Assembly (NCBI RefSeq): GCF_003369915.1
Contig: NW_022881614.1
Location: 12,421,001 to 12,485,000 of the forward strand
Direction: 5' to 3'
DNA: 64,000 nucleotides
Source of the DNA: Drosophila miranda
Taxonomy: Eukaryota > Arthropoda > Insecta > Diptera > Drosophilidae
Shown: positions 46,961 through 56,950 of the stretch, piece after piece
Layout of the letters: each line of letters begins with the position of its first letter
How positions within the stretch are numbered: position 1 is the stretch's first letter
Made by a program: the position numbers and the translations under genes
Notes under the pieces: model-generated
The model's database searches: none
Seen by the model: only the letters and a program-made list of their open reading frames with translations
Told to the model about the DNA's origin: nothing

Positions 46961-49544
46961 TTTATTTTCATTTATGTATATGTATGTACATATATCTAAC
47001 AGATTTAATTTTAGGCGGGGAACATGGATGTGACTTAATTACTTAAAAGTCTTGAAATTAAGTCATATCAAGTCGACTCAAAGGTCAGATTAATTTTTGA
47101 CCCCATTTAATATATAATGGCCTCCTCGTGGTGTTCCCTGGGTACCGATCTTCAATCGGGAGCCAATTTGAGCGGCGACTTTAAGTACATATGTATGTAC
47201 ACTACTGGCCAAAAAAATAAGTACATCGGTGTCGTGCTAGTTTGTTATGGAATAGCTCGAATGTTTGTAAGTGTATGGATGCCAATTGTTTATATTTGGA
47301 AAGTTTAAAGTCTAGCCAAATATTTAAATCAAAAATTAAAGTGGGGAACCATCTTAATAAAATTATATTCATACATTTTTGCAGAATGGGCATTTTTGGT
47401 CTGGCCAAAATAATAAGTACACTGGTGTTATTTATATATTTGAAAGGATTGGATAAGGATTTGGTCAAAGGATTGTTGGTTTTTATTGAGTTCCTTCATA
47501 TTTAAGTACATGAGAGTTAACAAAAATTCTTTAGATAGGCCGTACTCCTGAAGAAAGGAAGTTTTCCATAAGTCTTCAAAAAGAAAGGAAAATTCTCCGG
47601 GAAATTGCGAAAAGTCTAGGACGATCGGTATTCTTGGTTCAGAATACTTTAAAATCTAAAGTGCTTATTGAAAATCGAGGATGGAAGAAGAAATCTTTAC
47701 AAACAACGGATACCCGCATCATCAGTCTTACAAAAAAGGATCAGTTCATGTCTTCCAAGGTCAAATACGCTCAAATTGGGAAAGAAAAGTCAGGTCTGAT
47801 GGTTCGTCGGAGACTTCAATATATAGACCTAACAGGACGTATAGTCCGAAAAGTTCCCTTACTCCGAGTAAAAATTTTGAAGATGAGGCAAAAACTCGTT
47901 GAAAATCATTTGGCATGGTCTGGGTCAGATGGGTCTTAAAAGTGGAATAATATATTATTGAGAGACGAAACAAAAATAAATCTTTTTGATAATGACTCCA
48001 GAAGATGTATACAAGGACCCAAAGGCAAAGAATTCGACTTCCGGTGCACAAAGAAAACGGTTAAGAACGGAGGCTGATGTATAGGTATCTGAGGCTATTT
48101 TTCTTGGCATGGCGTTGAGCCGGTACATCGCATAACTGATCATGTGATCCAATTCGGGTATAAAAACATATTGACAGACATTATACAACCTAATGCAGTG
48201 GAAAACATGCCCTTGAGATGGGTCTTTCTACCAGAAAATGACCCAAAGCACACCTCAAAGGTGGAGAAGGTTTAGTTTACGGAAAAAAATGTAAACGTTA
48301 TGGCTTGGCTAAGTCAGTCTCCTGACTTAAACCCATTTGAAAACCTTTGGGGTGACTTAAAACGTCGAATTGGTAAAAATGCTTTTCGAAAAGAAAAAGA
48401 ATTGTGGAGAATTTGTGCAAAAAACGTGGTGTGAGATTTCAGTGGAGACTTGCCGCAAACTTATTGCTAGTATGCCAAGAAGAATGGTCGAAATCATCCA
48501 AAATAAGTGTGGCTAAATAGGATACTATTAAAAGATTATAAATTATAAGAAAAAAGTGTAAAAATTTTGATACGCTTTTAGTTTTTCGCTTTGGAGAATT
48601 GCTGTACTTATTATTTTGGCCAGCCCTTATTTATGATTTTAAGGTTTAATCGATCATAAAATATATATTTGAAATGAAAAATGCTTATGATAAACATTTT
48701 TATAGTCTATTGTAGGTTAGAAAACTAAAAGTAAATTTGATTTTTTAATTATGTTTATTAGAAAAGTTGTATAGGACGTGAAAGAAAGCTCATAAGCGTG
48801 TACTTATTATTTTGGCCAGTAGTGTATGTATTTACGTATATATATGTAGTTACATATATGAACATTCTTAAGGCATATCCTCTATTTATAGAAAGAAATA
48901 TATATATTTATGCAAATTTATTTAAGGATATATATATTTTTTCTTATATTGTATATTTAGATACAACATTGTTTTAGTTATAATAAACAAAAAAGTCGAG
49001 AACCGACGGCGTTTGCATAATTTTTATAATTTATAATAAACCTGTTTAAAATAAGGAAATAAATGTGTAATTTTATTATTGTAATATTTTATATTTTGTG
49101 GAATAAATCAAACAAATAACAGCTTTTATTTCATTTCCCGCGCCCTAGTGTACCATACCCCCACCCCCTGCCCATTCTTCATTTATTTTGTGGCGGTAGG
49201 TCAGTCCATCAAAAGACCCAAAACAAGAACCAAACTCAAATTTCAGTTCTAGCGGCCAGCAATACTAAACACGCAAAGTACGTGAGAATGCATGTGCACC
49301 CATACACTAAAACATGCTGGTGGCAAAACAGAACCAGACCTGAGAGAGTTCAAAAAAATCTGAAAAAGCATACAATCACATATTTTTGTCGAAACACACG
49401 CAATAGTGTACTAACACCATGCAAAGATGTTCTCTCTGCGCTCTCTCTCTCATGATGACGTCACTCTGGGGTACTGAACGCGCTAGCCAGTGTGTGACGC
49501 TTTCGTTGTATGAACTGGCACATCTATATACTGTATGGTTAGTG
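46961..49544 (-). mobile_element. Unidentified element X, right arm, block 1
   Basis: Reverse complement of 26805-29327, with the Tc1-like insertion at the same place. It ends TACTGTATGGTTAGTG at 49544, followed by GTAAAAC and the end of the I-like ORF2. TGACGTCA (49456-49463) and a CT-rich run (about 49430-49450) lie near its end. No gene outside the Tc1-like part. Confidence 0.65.
47200..48824 (+). mobile_element. Tc1-like DNA transposon, copy in right X arm
   Basis: Termini CACTACTGGCC and GGCCAGTAGTG, flanked by TA (47198-47199, 48825-48826). Transposase pieces read in plus: an HTH-like start (LREIAKSLGRS, about 47600), ILLRDETKINLFDND at about 47950 (first Asp), LPENDPKHTSKV at about 48230 and SQSPDLNPFENLW at about 48320. 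Stops and shifts separate them, for example TAG at 48273-48275. Confidence 0.88.
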
Positions 49545-49802
49545 GTAAAACACAACAAGGCAAAACTTCCCATCTCTAAGAAAATATAATGATATTTACA
49601 AATTCTTTGAAAAAGAAAACATCAGCGCGTACCAAACACTAATTGACTTCATCGACGAAATTGATGTAAAGCTATAAACAGTACTCCAACATCTTCTATT
49701 CTTTGACTTGGCAATTTCCACCTTCAAAAGGCGGGCGGCCAAATAATCCCACGCTACTCACGGGTAGCTTGGTAACTTAAACCATAAAAATAAAAAAAAA
49801 AA
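49545..49802 (+). mobile_element. I-like LINE 3' end, just upstream of nopo
   Basis: From 49552 one frame reads TTRQNFPSLRKYNDIYKFF and on to IDFIDEIDVKL and a TAA (49675-49677). It is in phase with the I-like ORF2 that breaks off at 21780. A short 3' UTR ends in A-rich sequence (CCATAAAAATAAAAA) only about 30 bp before the nopo start codon. This LINE therefore inserted in or next to the nopo 5' UTR. Confidence 0.7.
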
Positions 49803-49831
49803 GTGTTTTATGTAGTGCATCGAGTTAAACA

Positions 49832-51488
49832 ATGTTGAATTTGAATTGCGTTGTTTGCGCCGAACTCTTCGCACAATCTGATGAGGTGTACGTCACCATC
49901 TGTGGCCACTTGTTCCATCACAACTGCCTCAACCAATGGCTGGATCGGTAAAGCCGTCGGGACTTGTGCGTTGTTAATGCAACTTAAAAGGTTCCTTTTG
50001 CAGCTCCAAGACATGCCCCCAGTGCCGCAACAAATTCACCACCCGGCACATTTGGCGCGTCTACTTCAAACTGGCTAATCTGGACGTTAGTCGGATCGAT
50101 GTTGGCTCACTGCAGGAGCAGCTTGACAACGCAAATCTAGCCGTGAAAAATCTAGGAGGAGTTCAACAAGGTGGAGCAGCAACTAAAGGAGCTGAAGGAT
50201 ACGCAAAAGAAGTGCCTGTGAGTAACATTTTGCAAGTGACAAAGGAAAGACCACAATCTTGTAGTCTTGCCCTCGTTTTACAGCAAGACCATCGCTGGTC
50301 TCGAACAGAAGGTGCAGAAGAAGGAGTTCCTGGTTAGCAGCTACGTGGAACAGATTAGCCTCCTTAAGAGCGAAGCCCAATTGCTGGATGTATTGCGCAG
50401 GGAGAACAAGTCTCTTAAACTCCAAGTCCAATCAAAGGAAGGTGTTTCGGCCATTCTGGCTGCTAGTTCTGTGGATGCTGAGCTTCTGCTCAAGAATGAG
50501 GCCAATCATTATGTCCTGGCAAGCTGGGTTTCCACACTAAAGCGGGAGCTGCGGCAGTGCGAGAACAAGAAGACGGAGCTTCGAAACGTAATTAAGCTGG
50601 TGCAGAATGATTTGCGCAAGGAAATCGACCTTAAGCGGTGAGCATGTTTGCCTGAGGGAGTTGGTTGATCTAATCTGGCTTCTCTGTGTTGCAGTACGAT
50701 GGAAGAGCGGATTTCGCATCTGGAGAGCGATCTCTACCAGAACCAGGAGAAGGTAGCTAAGTTCTCTATAGTTGCCCTCGATTCACGCAAATCTCTTTCA
50801 GCTTCTTGCTTTGGAACGGGATCAACCGACCAATGTGGATTCGCCCAACAGCTCGACCGGTCTGAACAGCAACATTATGGCGCTGAAGCGTGATGAGAAG
50901 CGTGTCACCATTTCGCCCACAATTGTAAGTACTCGGATACAAAGACTTGAAAGATCGCTGTCACGCATCGCAACCAATTGCAGAAGGAAAACATCAAGCG
51001 CATTGAAGAGTCGAATTCCCCATACCTCAACATCAAGTCCAGCAGCGTGGGGCTGAGTCACCTTCTGAATACCAAGTGCAGCACTGGACTCAGCAGCATA
51101 TCTCCTATAATGAGTGGTGCCTCCGGTGTGAGTATGGCCAGCGGCACCGTACGCAAAACTAGCAGTGATCGTAGTTCAAAGGTAAATTAACGATGGATAG
51201 CGGATGGCCCAGCAAATCGAAAATGATAATAATAATCCTATGCGTCTCTTGAAGTACACGATATTCAAGAAACCGCGACTGCTGTTGGGCTCAGGCAGTT
51301 CTGGGGTGGCGGCAACCATGGGCTCAAACTTTGTGTACAATGGAATGGGCGGTTCCGAAAAGATAGATCCCTTTGCGCAGCGCGACGAGGAGGAGAGTCT
51401 AGCTAATGGCGTGCAGGCACCTTTGGCCAGGAATGTCAACCAGCGCCTGAAGGCCGGAACGCTGCGCAATTTTAAGATCGGCAAATAG
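49832..51488 (+). pseudogene. nopo: nopo (TRAIP-type RING E3 ligase), copy 1
   Basis: Exons 49832-49947, 50004-50217, 50284-50637, 50695-50752, 50802-50924, 50984-51181 and 51213-51488 have GT-AG borders and matching phases, given one correction. The N-terminus is a RING finger: CVVCAELF, CGHLFHHNC, CPQC. A long coiled coil follows (VEQQLKELKDTQKKC, LKRELRQCENKK), as in TRAIP/Nopo, which acts in DNA-damage signalling and early embryonic divisions. One extra base near 50155 shifts the frame in exon 2. The gap between the last two exons is only 31 bp, too short for normal splicing. Both defects are shared with copy 2. Confidence 0.85.
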
Positions 51489-51715
51489 GCGCCGCGGATA
51501 GTATGATTATTAGGGAAATTAACCAAGACTGCCTCAGTTGTGAATAGATTGCGATAGCTATTGAGGATGATATTTTAGGTTAGCAAATGCACGATTTATC
51601 AGTAGTAGGAGTGAGTGTGTAGCTCGTGCTGGCATGCAGAATAATGAAGTTATACCTAGGTTATAAAAATACAAAATACATAATCAATTGTCGCTGTTAT
51701 TAATGAGTGCATGTA
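51489..51715. other. Intergenic region between convergent nopo and ARMC6 genes
   Basis: 227 bp with no frame, presumably both 3' UTRs. On plus, a possible poly(A) context is TATAAAAATACAAAATAC (51661-51678). Confidence 0.6.
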
Positions 51716-53193
51716 CTAGGCGGCAATCTTCTTCTCTGCTGTGCCAGTCCATTCCTCACGTAGGACAGTGGACAGTGGACAGTGCAGCCTAGATCCCGCA
51801 GAGCGGCCTTAATGTCCTGCGCCACGCTTGGGTGCTCTGTCATTGCCGTGTTGAGTAGATCCTCGACACCAAACGAGATCCAAGTCTCACATTGGCTGCG
51901 CGAACGCGATACCATGTTTCGTATGGCCCAGGCCCCGTTCCGCTGGACAATCTTGTTGCTGGAATGAGTACGCATAGCCTCTACAAGTACCTCGGCGATT
52001 CCTGTTTCGAAGAAGGCCGTCCTGTGCTCCTTGACGCGCAACGTCAGCGTTGTAATGCAGGCCAAGGCAGCGGCTACAATATTCTCGTTTGACTGGTATG
52101 TTTGACTTCAAGGCTTCGCGGTTCAAACGCACCTCTTCTAGGTTATTGCTCATGATCTCAAAGATAGTCTTCAGGCCGCCCGCCTCATCGATAGCAGTGC
52201 ACAGTTCCTGGCGAACTGCCAGTGTGCCAATGGTGAGCAGTAAGTCACCCAGCACATCCACTTCCTGGTATGCCGGCAGCTGCTCCACAAGTGGCAGGAG
52301 AAACTCGTTGGCTATTTGCCGGGCGTGCTCGTGGGCGCAGCCAAACTCCATGCGTATGTCGTCGTCTAGAACAAGGAAGCGGAACACGGCAGTCAGCTCG
52401 CTCATCAGGCGAGAATTGTCCTTGGTCAGCAGCGGCTTCAGCAGCTTCAGAGCAGGTGTGTTCATTATGTTCTGCCGGTTAACTTCATGCATGATGCAGG
52501 CTTTCTGCAACCACTGCAACGTCAGGATGGTGATCTCGTCGATTCTCCTGCTTGAGTGCCAGCAGCTTCAGGACCACAGCCATTGCCTCCGCATCGAACA
52601 AGTCCGGTTGCTTGTTTGTCAACCTGTTGACGGCCTGCAGGCATTTTTTCAGCACAGCATCATGTTGGTCTCTCTCTGGCTCCGTCTCTGCCGCGGCCAG
52701 GGTCTGTTCTAGCAAAGTGATCAATGCATCGTGAGCTCCATTCTTTCCCGCAAGTACCCGGTGCGCCAGCGACTTCTGGCACTCCTCGTCCAAGATGGCC
52801 AGTTGATCCAGCAGCTGGGGAGTGTCCGCCTCCTTCTGGCCTATATGCGTTTTAATTTTGTCCACCATCTCGTTGATTAAGGGTTTGCCGGATTGCGAAT
52901 TGACAGCCAAATCTTGAATAATGTTGGCCAGATTTATTCCCTGAAAATAGTTTTTTCGGGTCACGCAGTCTCTAGTAATATCCCATCCTACGCACCTGTG
53001 CCTCAAACTGTTTGATTGTTTCCTGCTTTGCCTCGGCCGGGCTCATGGAGAACTCCAGCACATTCTCCTGGACCACACCATCGAAAGTGTCTTGGGAAAT
53101 TATCTTGGCCATGACAGCTTTGTGTACTTTCTTTACCTTTTTTGTCTCACAAAGTTTGGCTGAGTCAACAGCTGCAAAAGCAGGTAACTTCAA
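51716..53193 (-). pseudogene. Armadillo-repeat protein of the ARMC6 family, copy 1
   Basis: Minus-strand gene with exon 1 (to 52996), a 55-bp intron, and a long exon (52940 down). The likely start is MAKIISQDTF at 53112; a longer in-frame start exists at 53193. The product is helical with ARM-like repeats (LLTIGTLAVRQELCTAIDEA, NLEEVRLNREALK) and an N-terminal FEAQ-GINLANIIQD block, as in ARMC6 proteins; the fly orthologue is CG5721 (from memory). Lesions: one extra base near 52540; three copies of a 7-bp unit at 51764-51784 that shift the C-terminus; and an 83-bp deletion near 52105 found only in this copy. Confidence 0.82.
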
Positions 53194-53210
53194 TTTTGAC
53201 TAGTGCGATA

Positions 53211-53272
53211 AAATATACGGTCTGACCCTCAGAAATATACCGTCTCATTTAAAAAATATACCGTAATATACT
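53211..53272 (-). promoter_or_regulatory. Probable ARMC6 promoter with repeated CGGTATATTT boxes
   Basis: Just upstream of the gene, the minus strand reads CCGTATATTT, CGGTATATTT and CGGTATATTT at 53211-53220, 53233-53242 and 53254-53263. They resemble Drosophila core promoter motif 6 (KTYRGTATWTTT) of TATA-less housekeeping genes. The assignment is by motif only. Confidence 0.5.
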
Positions 53273-53309
53273 GACGAATTATCCAAGTTCAACCAATATT
53301 CCTCGATTT

Positions 53310-53672
53310 GACAAGGACGCGCTCTGGACTTGACAAGGACGTCGACTCATTGTCGCTCCACGGTCAGATAGGCGTGAGGATGCGCAAAACGGGGGTTGCT
53401 CTTGAGGAATCTGTGGATGGCGCCGTGGTTCCTACGACGGGGCGGCTCGCGGGAGACGAGTGTGTCGTTCGTCGTGAGCCGATGTAGATGGCGACGGTAC
53501 AGTCGCGGCTGAGCGTGCTGGACGACGAGGGCGGCGTTTTGCATGGTTCGATTTAGATGGCGACGATGCTCGCGAGGCTGAGCGGGCCCGACGACGAAAC
53601 GTGGGTACGTGGAGTAGCGTGTGGTTGTTTTTGCCGGAGTGTTGGTGAGCCAGGCAGTTCCCGCAATACTGG
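53310..53672. repeat. Unidentified segment with 69-bp in-frame tandem repeat
   Basis: GC-rich sequence containing two units of about 69 bp (about 53477-53545 and 53547-53615), sharing TAGATGGCGACG and GGCTGAGCG. On the minus strand they lie in one open frame of 112 codons (53685-53347) and give a 23-residue repeat, FVVGPAQPREHRRHLNRT then LVVQHAQPRLYRRHLHRL. The protein is not recognised and may be a TE remnant. Confidence 0.45.
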
Positions 53673-54631
53673 TCGATTGAGCCATGTCTGTCTGTCCGTC
53701 TGTCCGTCCCCTTCATCGCCTAATGCTCAAAGACTATAAGAGCTAGAGCAACGATGTTTTGGATCCAGACTTCTGTGATATGTCACTGCTACAAAAATAT
53801 TTCAAAACTTCGCCCCGCCCACTTCCGCCCCCACAAAGGACGAAAATCTGTGGCATCCACAATTTTAAAGATATGAGAAAACCAAAAACGTAGAATTGTA
53901 GAGAATGACCATATCTTTAAGACTGCGGAATCTGAATTGGATCGTATTATTATTATAGCCAGCATCAAGAAAATAATTTCATTTTTTCTCGCCCTGTCTC
54001 TCTCTAACACACACGTAGCATAGGCGGCTTTGCTTAGAGTAAAACATTAGCGCCTAGATCTCAGAGACTACAAAAGCTAGAGCAACAAAATGTGGTATCC
54101 ACACTCCTAATATATCGGACCGAGACGAGTTTGTTTCAAAATTTCGCCACACCCCCTTCCGCCCACGCAATGGACGAAAATCTGGGAATATTCAAAAATC
54201 TTAGAGACTATTAAGGCTAGAGTAACCAAATTTGGTATCCGCACTCCTGTTAGATCTTACTATAAAACGTGTATCTCAAAATTTCGCCCCACCCCCTTCC
54301 GCCCACACAAAGGACGAAAACCTGTTGCATCCACAATATTGCACATTCGAGAAAACTAAAAACGCAGAATCATAGATATTGACCATATCTATCAGATTGC
54401 TGAATCTAGATCAGATCAGATCATTTTTATAGCCAATAGGAACAAATCAATTTGCAGTGGCTACGCAGCGCCCGACGTCACGCTCAGACTGATTTTCTGT
54501 CTCTCTCGCACGCACTCTTTGTCGTGTCGTTTAATATTAGCGGCGTCTGCCGGAGGAGAGCCATACTGACTTAGTATCGGGTATAACCGTAGAGTTGCGG
54601 TGTCCGCAGCAACTCACAACATTCCCCCTCG
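53673..54631 (+). mobile_element. Helentron Ha', 5'-truncated at the duplication junction
   Basis: Lacks the first 130 bp of the family. Its first part has Hb/Hc-type variants (CATCGCCTAATGC) while later parts follow Ha (AACGTAGAATTGTAG), so it looks mosaic. Confidence 0.8.
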
Positions 54632-54708
54632 TTTTGTTTTGTTTTGTTGTTGTTTCTCCCTTTTGTTGTTGGTTCTTTTTTGCTTTTGCTCTCCATTGTT
54701 TATGGTTT

Positions 54709-55799
54709 TTATACCCGATACTCAAAATGAGTATTGGGGTATATTAGATTTGTGGTAAAAGTGGATGTGTGTAACGTCCAGAAGGAATCGTTTCCGACCC
54801 CATAAAGTATATATATTCTTGATCAGCATCAATAGCCGAGTCGATTGAGACATGTCTGTCTGTCCGTCTGTCCGTCCCCTTCATCGCCTAATGCTCAAAG
54901 ACTATAAGAGCTAGAGCAACGATGTTTTGGATCCAGACTTCTGTGATCTGTCACTGCTACAAAAATATTTCAAAACTTCGCCCCGCCCACTTCCGCCCCC
55001 ACAAAGGACGAAAATCTGTGGCATCCACAATTTTAAAGATATGAGAAAACCGAAAACGCAGAATCGTAGAGAATGACTATATCTTTTAGACTGCAGAATC
55101 TGAATTCGATCGTACTATTATTATAGCCAGCATCAAGAAAACAATTTCATTTTTTCTCGCCCTGTCTCTCTCTAACACACACGTAGTATAGCCGGCTTTG
55201 CTTAGAGTAAAACATTAGCGCCTAGATCTCAGAGACTATAAAAGGTAGAGCAACCAAATTTGGTATCCACACTCCTAATATATCGGACCGAGACGAGTTT
55301 GTTTCAAAATTTCGCCACACCCCCTTCCGCCCCCGCAATGGACGAAAATCTGGGAATATTCAAAAATCTCAGAGACAATTAACGCTAGAGTAACCAAATT
55401 TGGTATCCGCACTCCTGTTAGATCTTACTATAAAACGTGTATCTCAAAATTTCGCCTCACCCCCTTTCGCCCACACAAAGGACGAAAATCTGTTGCATCC
55501 ACAATATTGATATTACGAAAAAAGTAAAAACGCAGAATCATAGATAATGACCATATCTATCAGATTCCTGAATCTGGATCAGATCGGATCATTTTTATAG
55601 CCAATAGGAACAAATCAATTTGCAGTTGTTACGCAGCGCCCGACGTCACGCTCAGACTGATTTTCTGTCTCTCTCGCACGCCCTCTTTGTCGTGTCGTTT
55701 AATATTAGCGGCGCCTGCCGGAGGAGAGCCATACTGACCAAGTATCGGGTATAAATGTAGAGTTGCGGTGTCCGCAGCATCTCACAACGTTCCCTATCG
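54709..55799 (+). mobile_element. Helentron Hb'
   Basis: Counterpart of Hb in the second block, same spacers on both sides, with a few private changes near the 3' hairpin (GCATCTCACAACG). Confidence 0.85.
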
Positions 55800-55876
55800 T
55801 TTTGTTTTGTTTTGTTGTTGTTTCTCCCTTTTGTTGTTGGTTCTTTTTTGCTTTTGCTCTCCATTGTTTATGGTTT

Positions 55877-56950
55877 TTATACCCGATACTCAAAATGAGT
55901 ATTGGGGTATATTAGATTTGTGGTAAAAGTGGATGTGTGTAACGTCCAGAAGGAATCGTTTCCGACCCCATAAAGTATATATATTCTTGATCAGCATCAA
56001 TAGCCGAGTCGATTGAGCCATGTCTGTCTGTCCGTCTGTCCGTCCCCTTCATCGCCTAATGCTCAAAGACTATAAGAGCTAGAGCAACGATGTTTTGGAT
56101 CCAGACTTCTGTGATATGTCACTGCTACAAAAATATTTCAAAACTTCGCCCCGCCCACTTCCGCCCCCACAAAGGACGAAAATCTGTGGCATCCACAATT
56201 TTAAAGATATGAGGAAACCAAAAACGTTGAATTGTAGGGAATGACCATATCTTTAAGACTGCGGAATCTGAATTGGATCGTATTATTATTATAGCCAGCA
56301 TCAAGAAAACTATTTCATTTTTTCTCACCCTGTCTCTCTCTAACACACACGTAGCACAGCCGGCTTTGCTTACAGTAAAACATTAGCGCCTAGATCTCAG
56401 AGACTATAAAAGCTAGAGCAACCAAATTTGGTATCCACACTCCTTATATATCGGACCGAGACGAGTTTGTTTCAAAATTTCGCCACACCCCCTTCCGCCC
56501 CCGCAAAGGATGAAAGTCTGGGGATATTCACAAATCTCAGAGACTATTAAGGCTAGAGTAACCAAATTTGGTATCCGCACTCCTGTTAGATCTCACACTA
56601 AAACGTATATCTTAAAATTTCGCCCCACCCCCTTCCGCCCCCACAAAGGACGAAAATCTGTTGCATCCACAATATTGAAGATACGAAAAAACTAAAAACG
56701 CAGAATCATAGATAATGACCATATCTATCAGATAGCCAATAGATTTTATAGCCAATAGGAACAAATCAATTTGCAGTTGTTACGCAGCGCCCGACGTCAC
56801 GCTCAGACTGATTTTCTGTCTCTCTCGCACGCACTCTTTGTCGTGTCGTTCAATATTAGCGGCGCCTGCCGGAGGAGAGCCATATTGACTTAGTATCGGG
56901 TATAACTGTAGAGTTGCGGTGTCCGCTGCAACTCACAACGTTCCCCCTCG
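55877..56950 (+). mobile_element. Helentron Hc'
   Basis: Counterpart of Hc, with a small rearrangement at about 56730 where ATAGCCAATAGA is repeated. Confidence 0.85.

Noticed and set aside
21774..49551. Reading the 27.8-kb interval as a working composite transposon carrying Iswi
   Set aside because: No transposase for X is visible, Iswi is broken and TE nesting is deep; the terminal geometry is reported only as an observation.
52089..52712. 207-codon plus-strand open frame
   Set aside because: It is the antisense of the ARMC6 coding exon, whose minus-strand reading has ARM-type helices and splice sites. The same holds for 62081-62701.
53211..53272. CGGTATATTT boxes as a satellite repeat
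   Set aside because: Only three irregularly spaced boxes, upstream of a gene, matching a known promoter motif.
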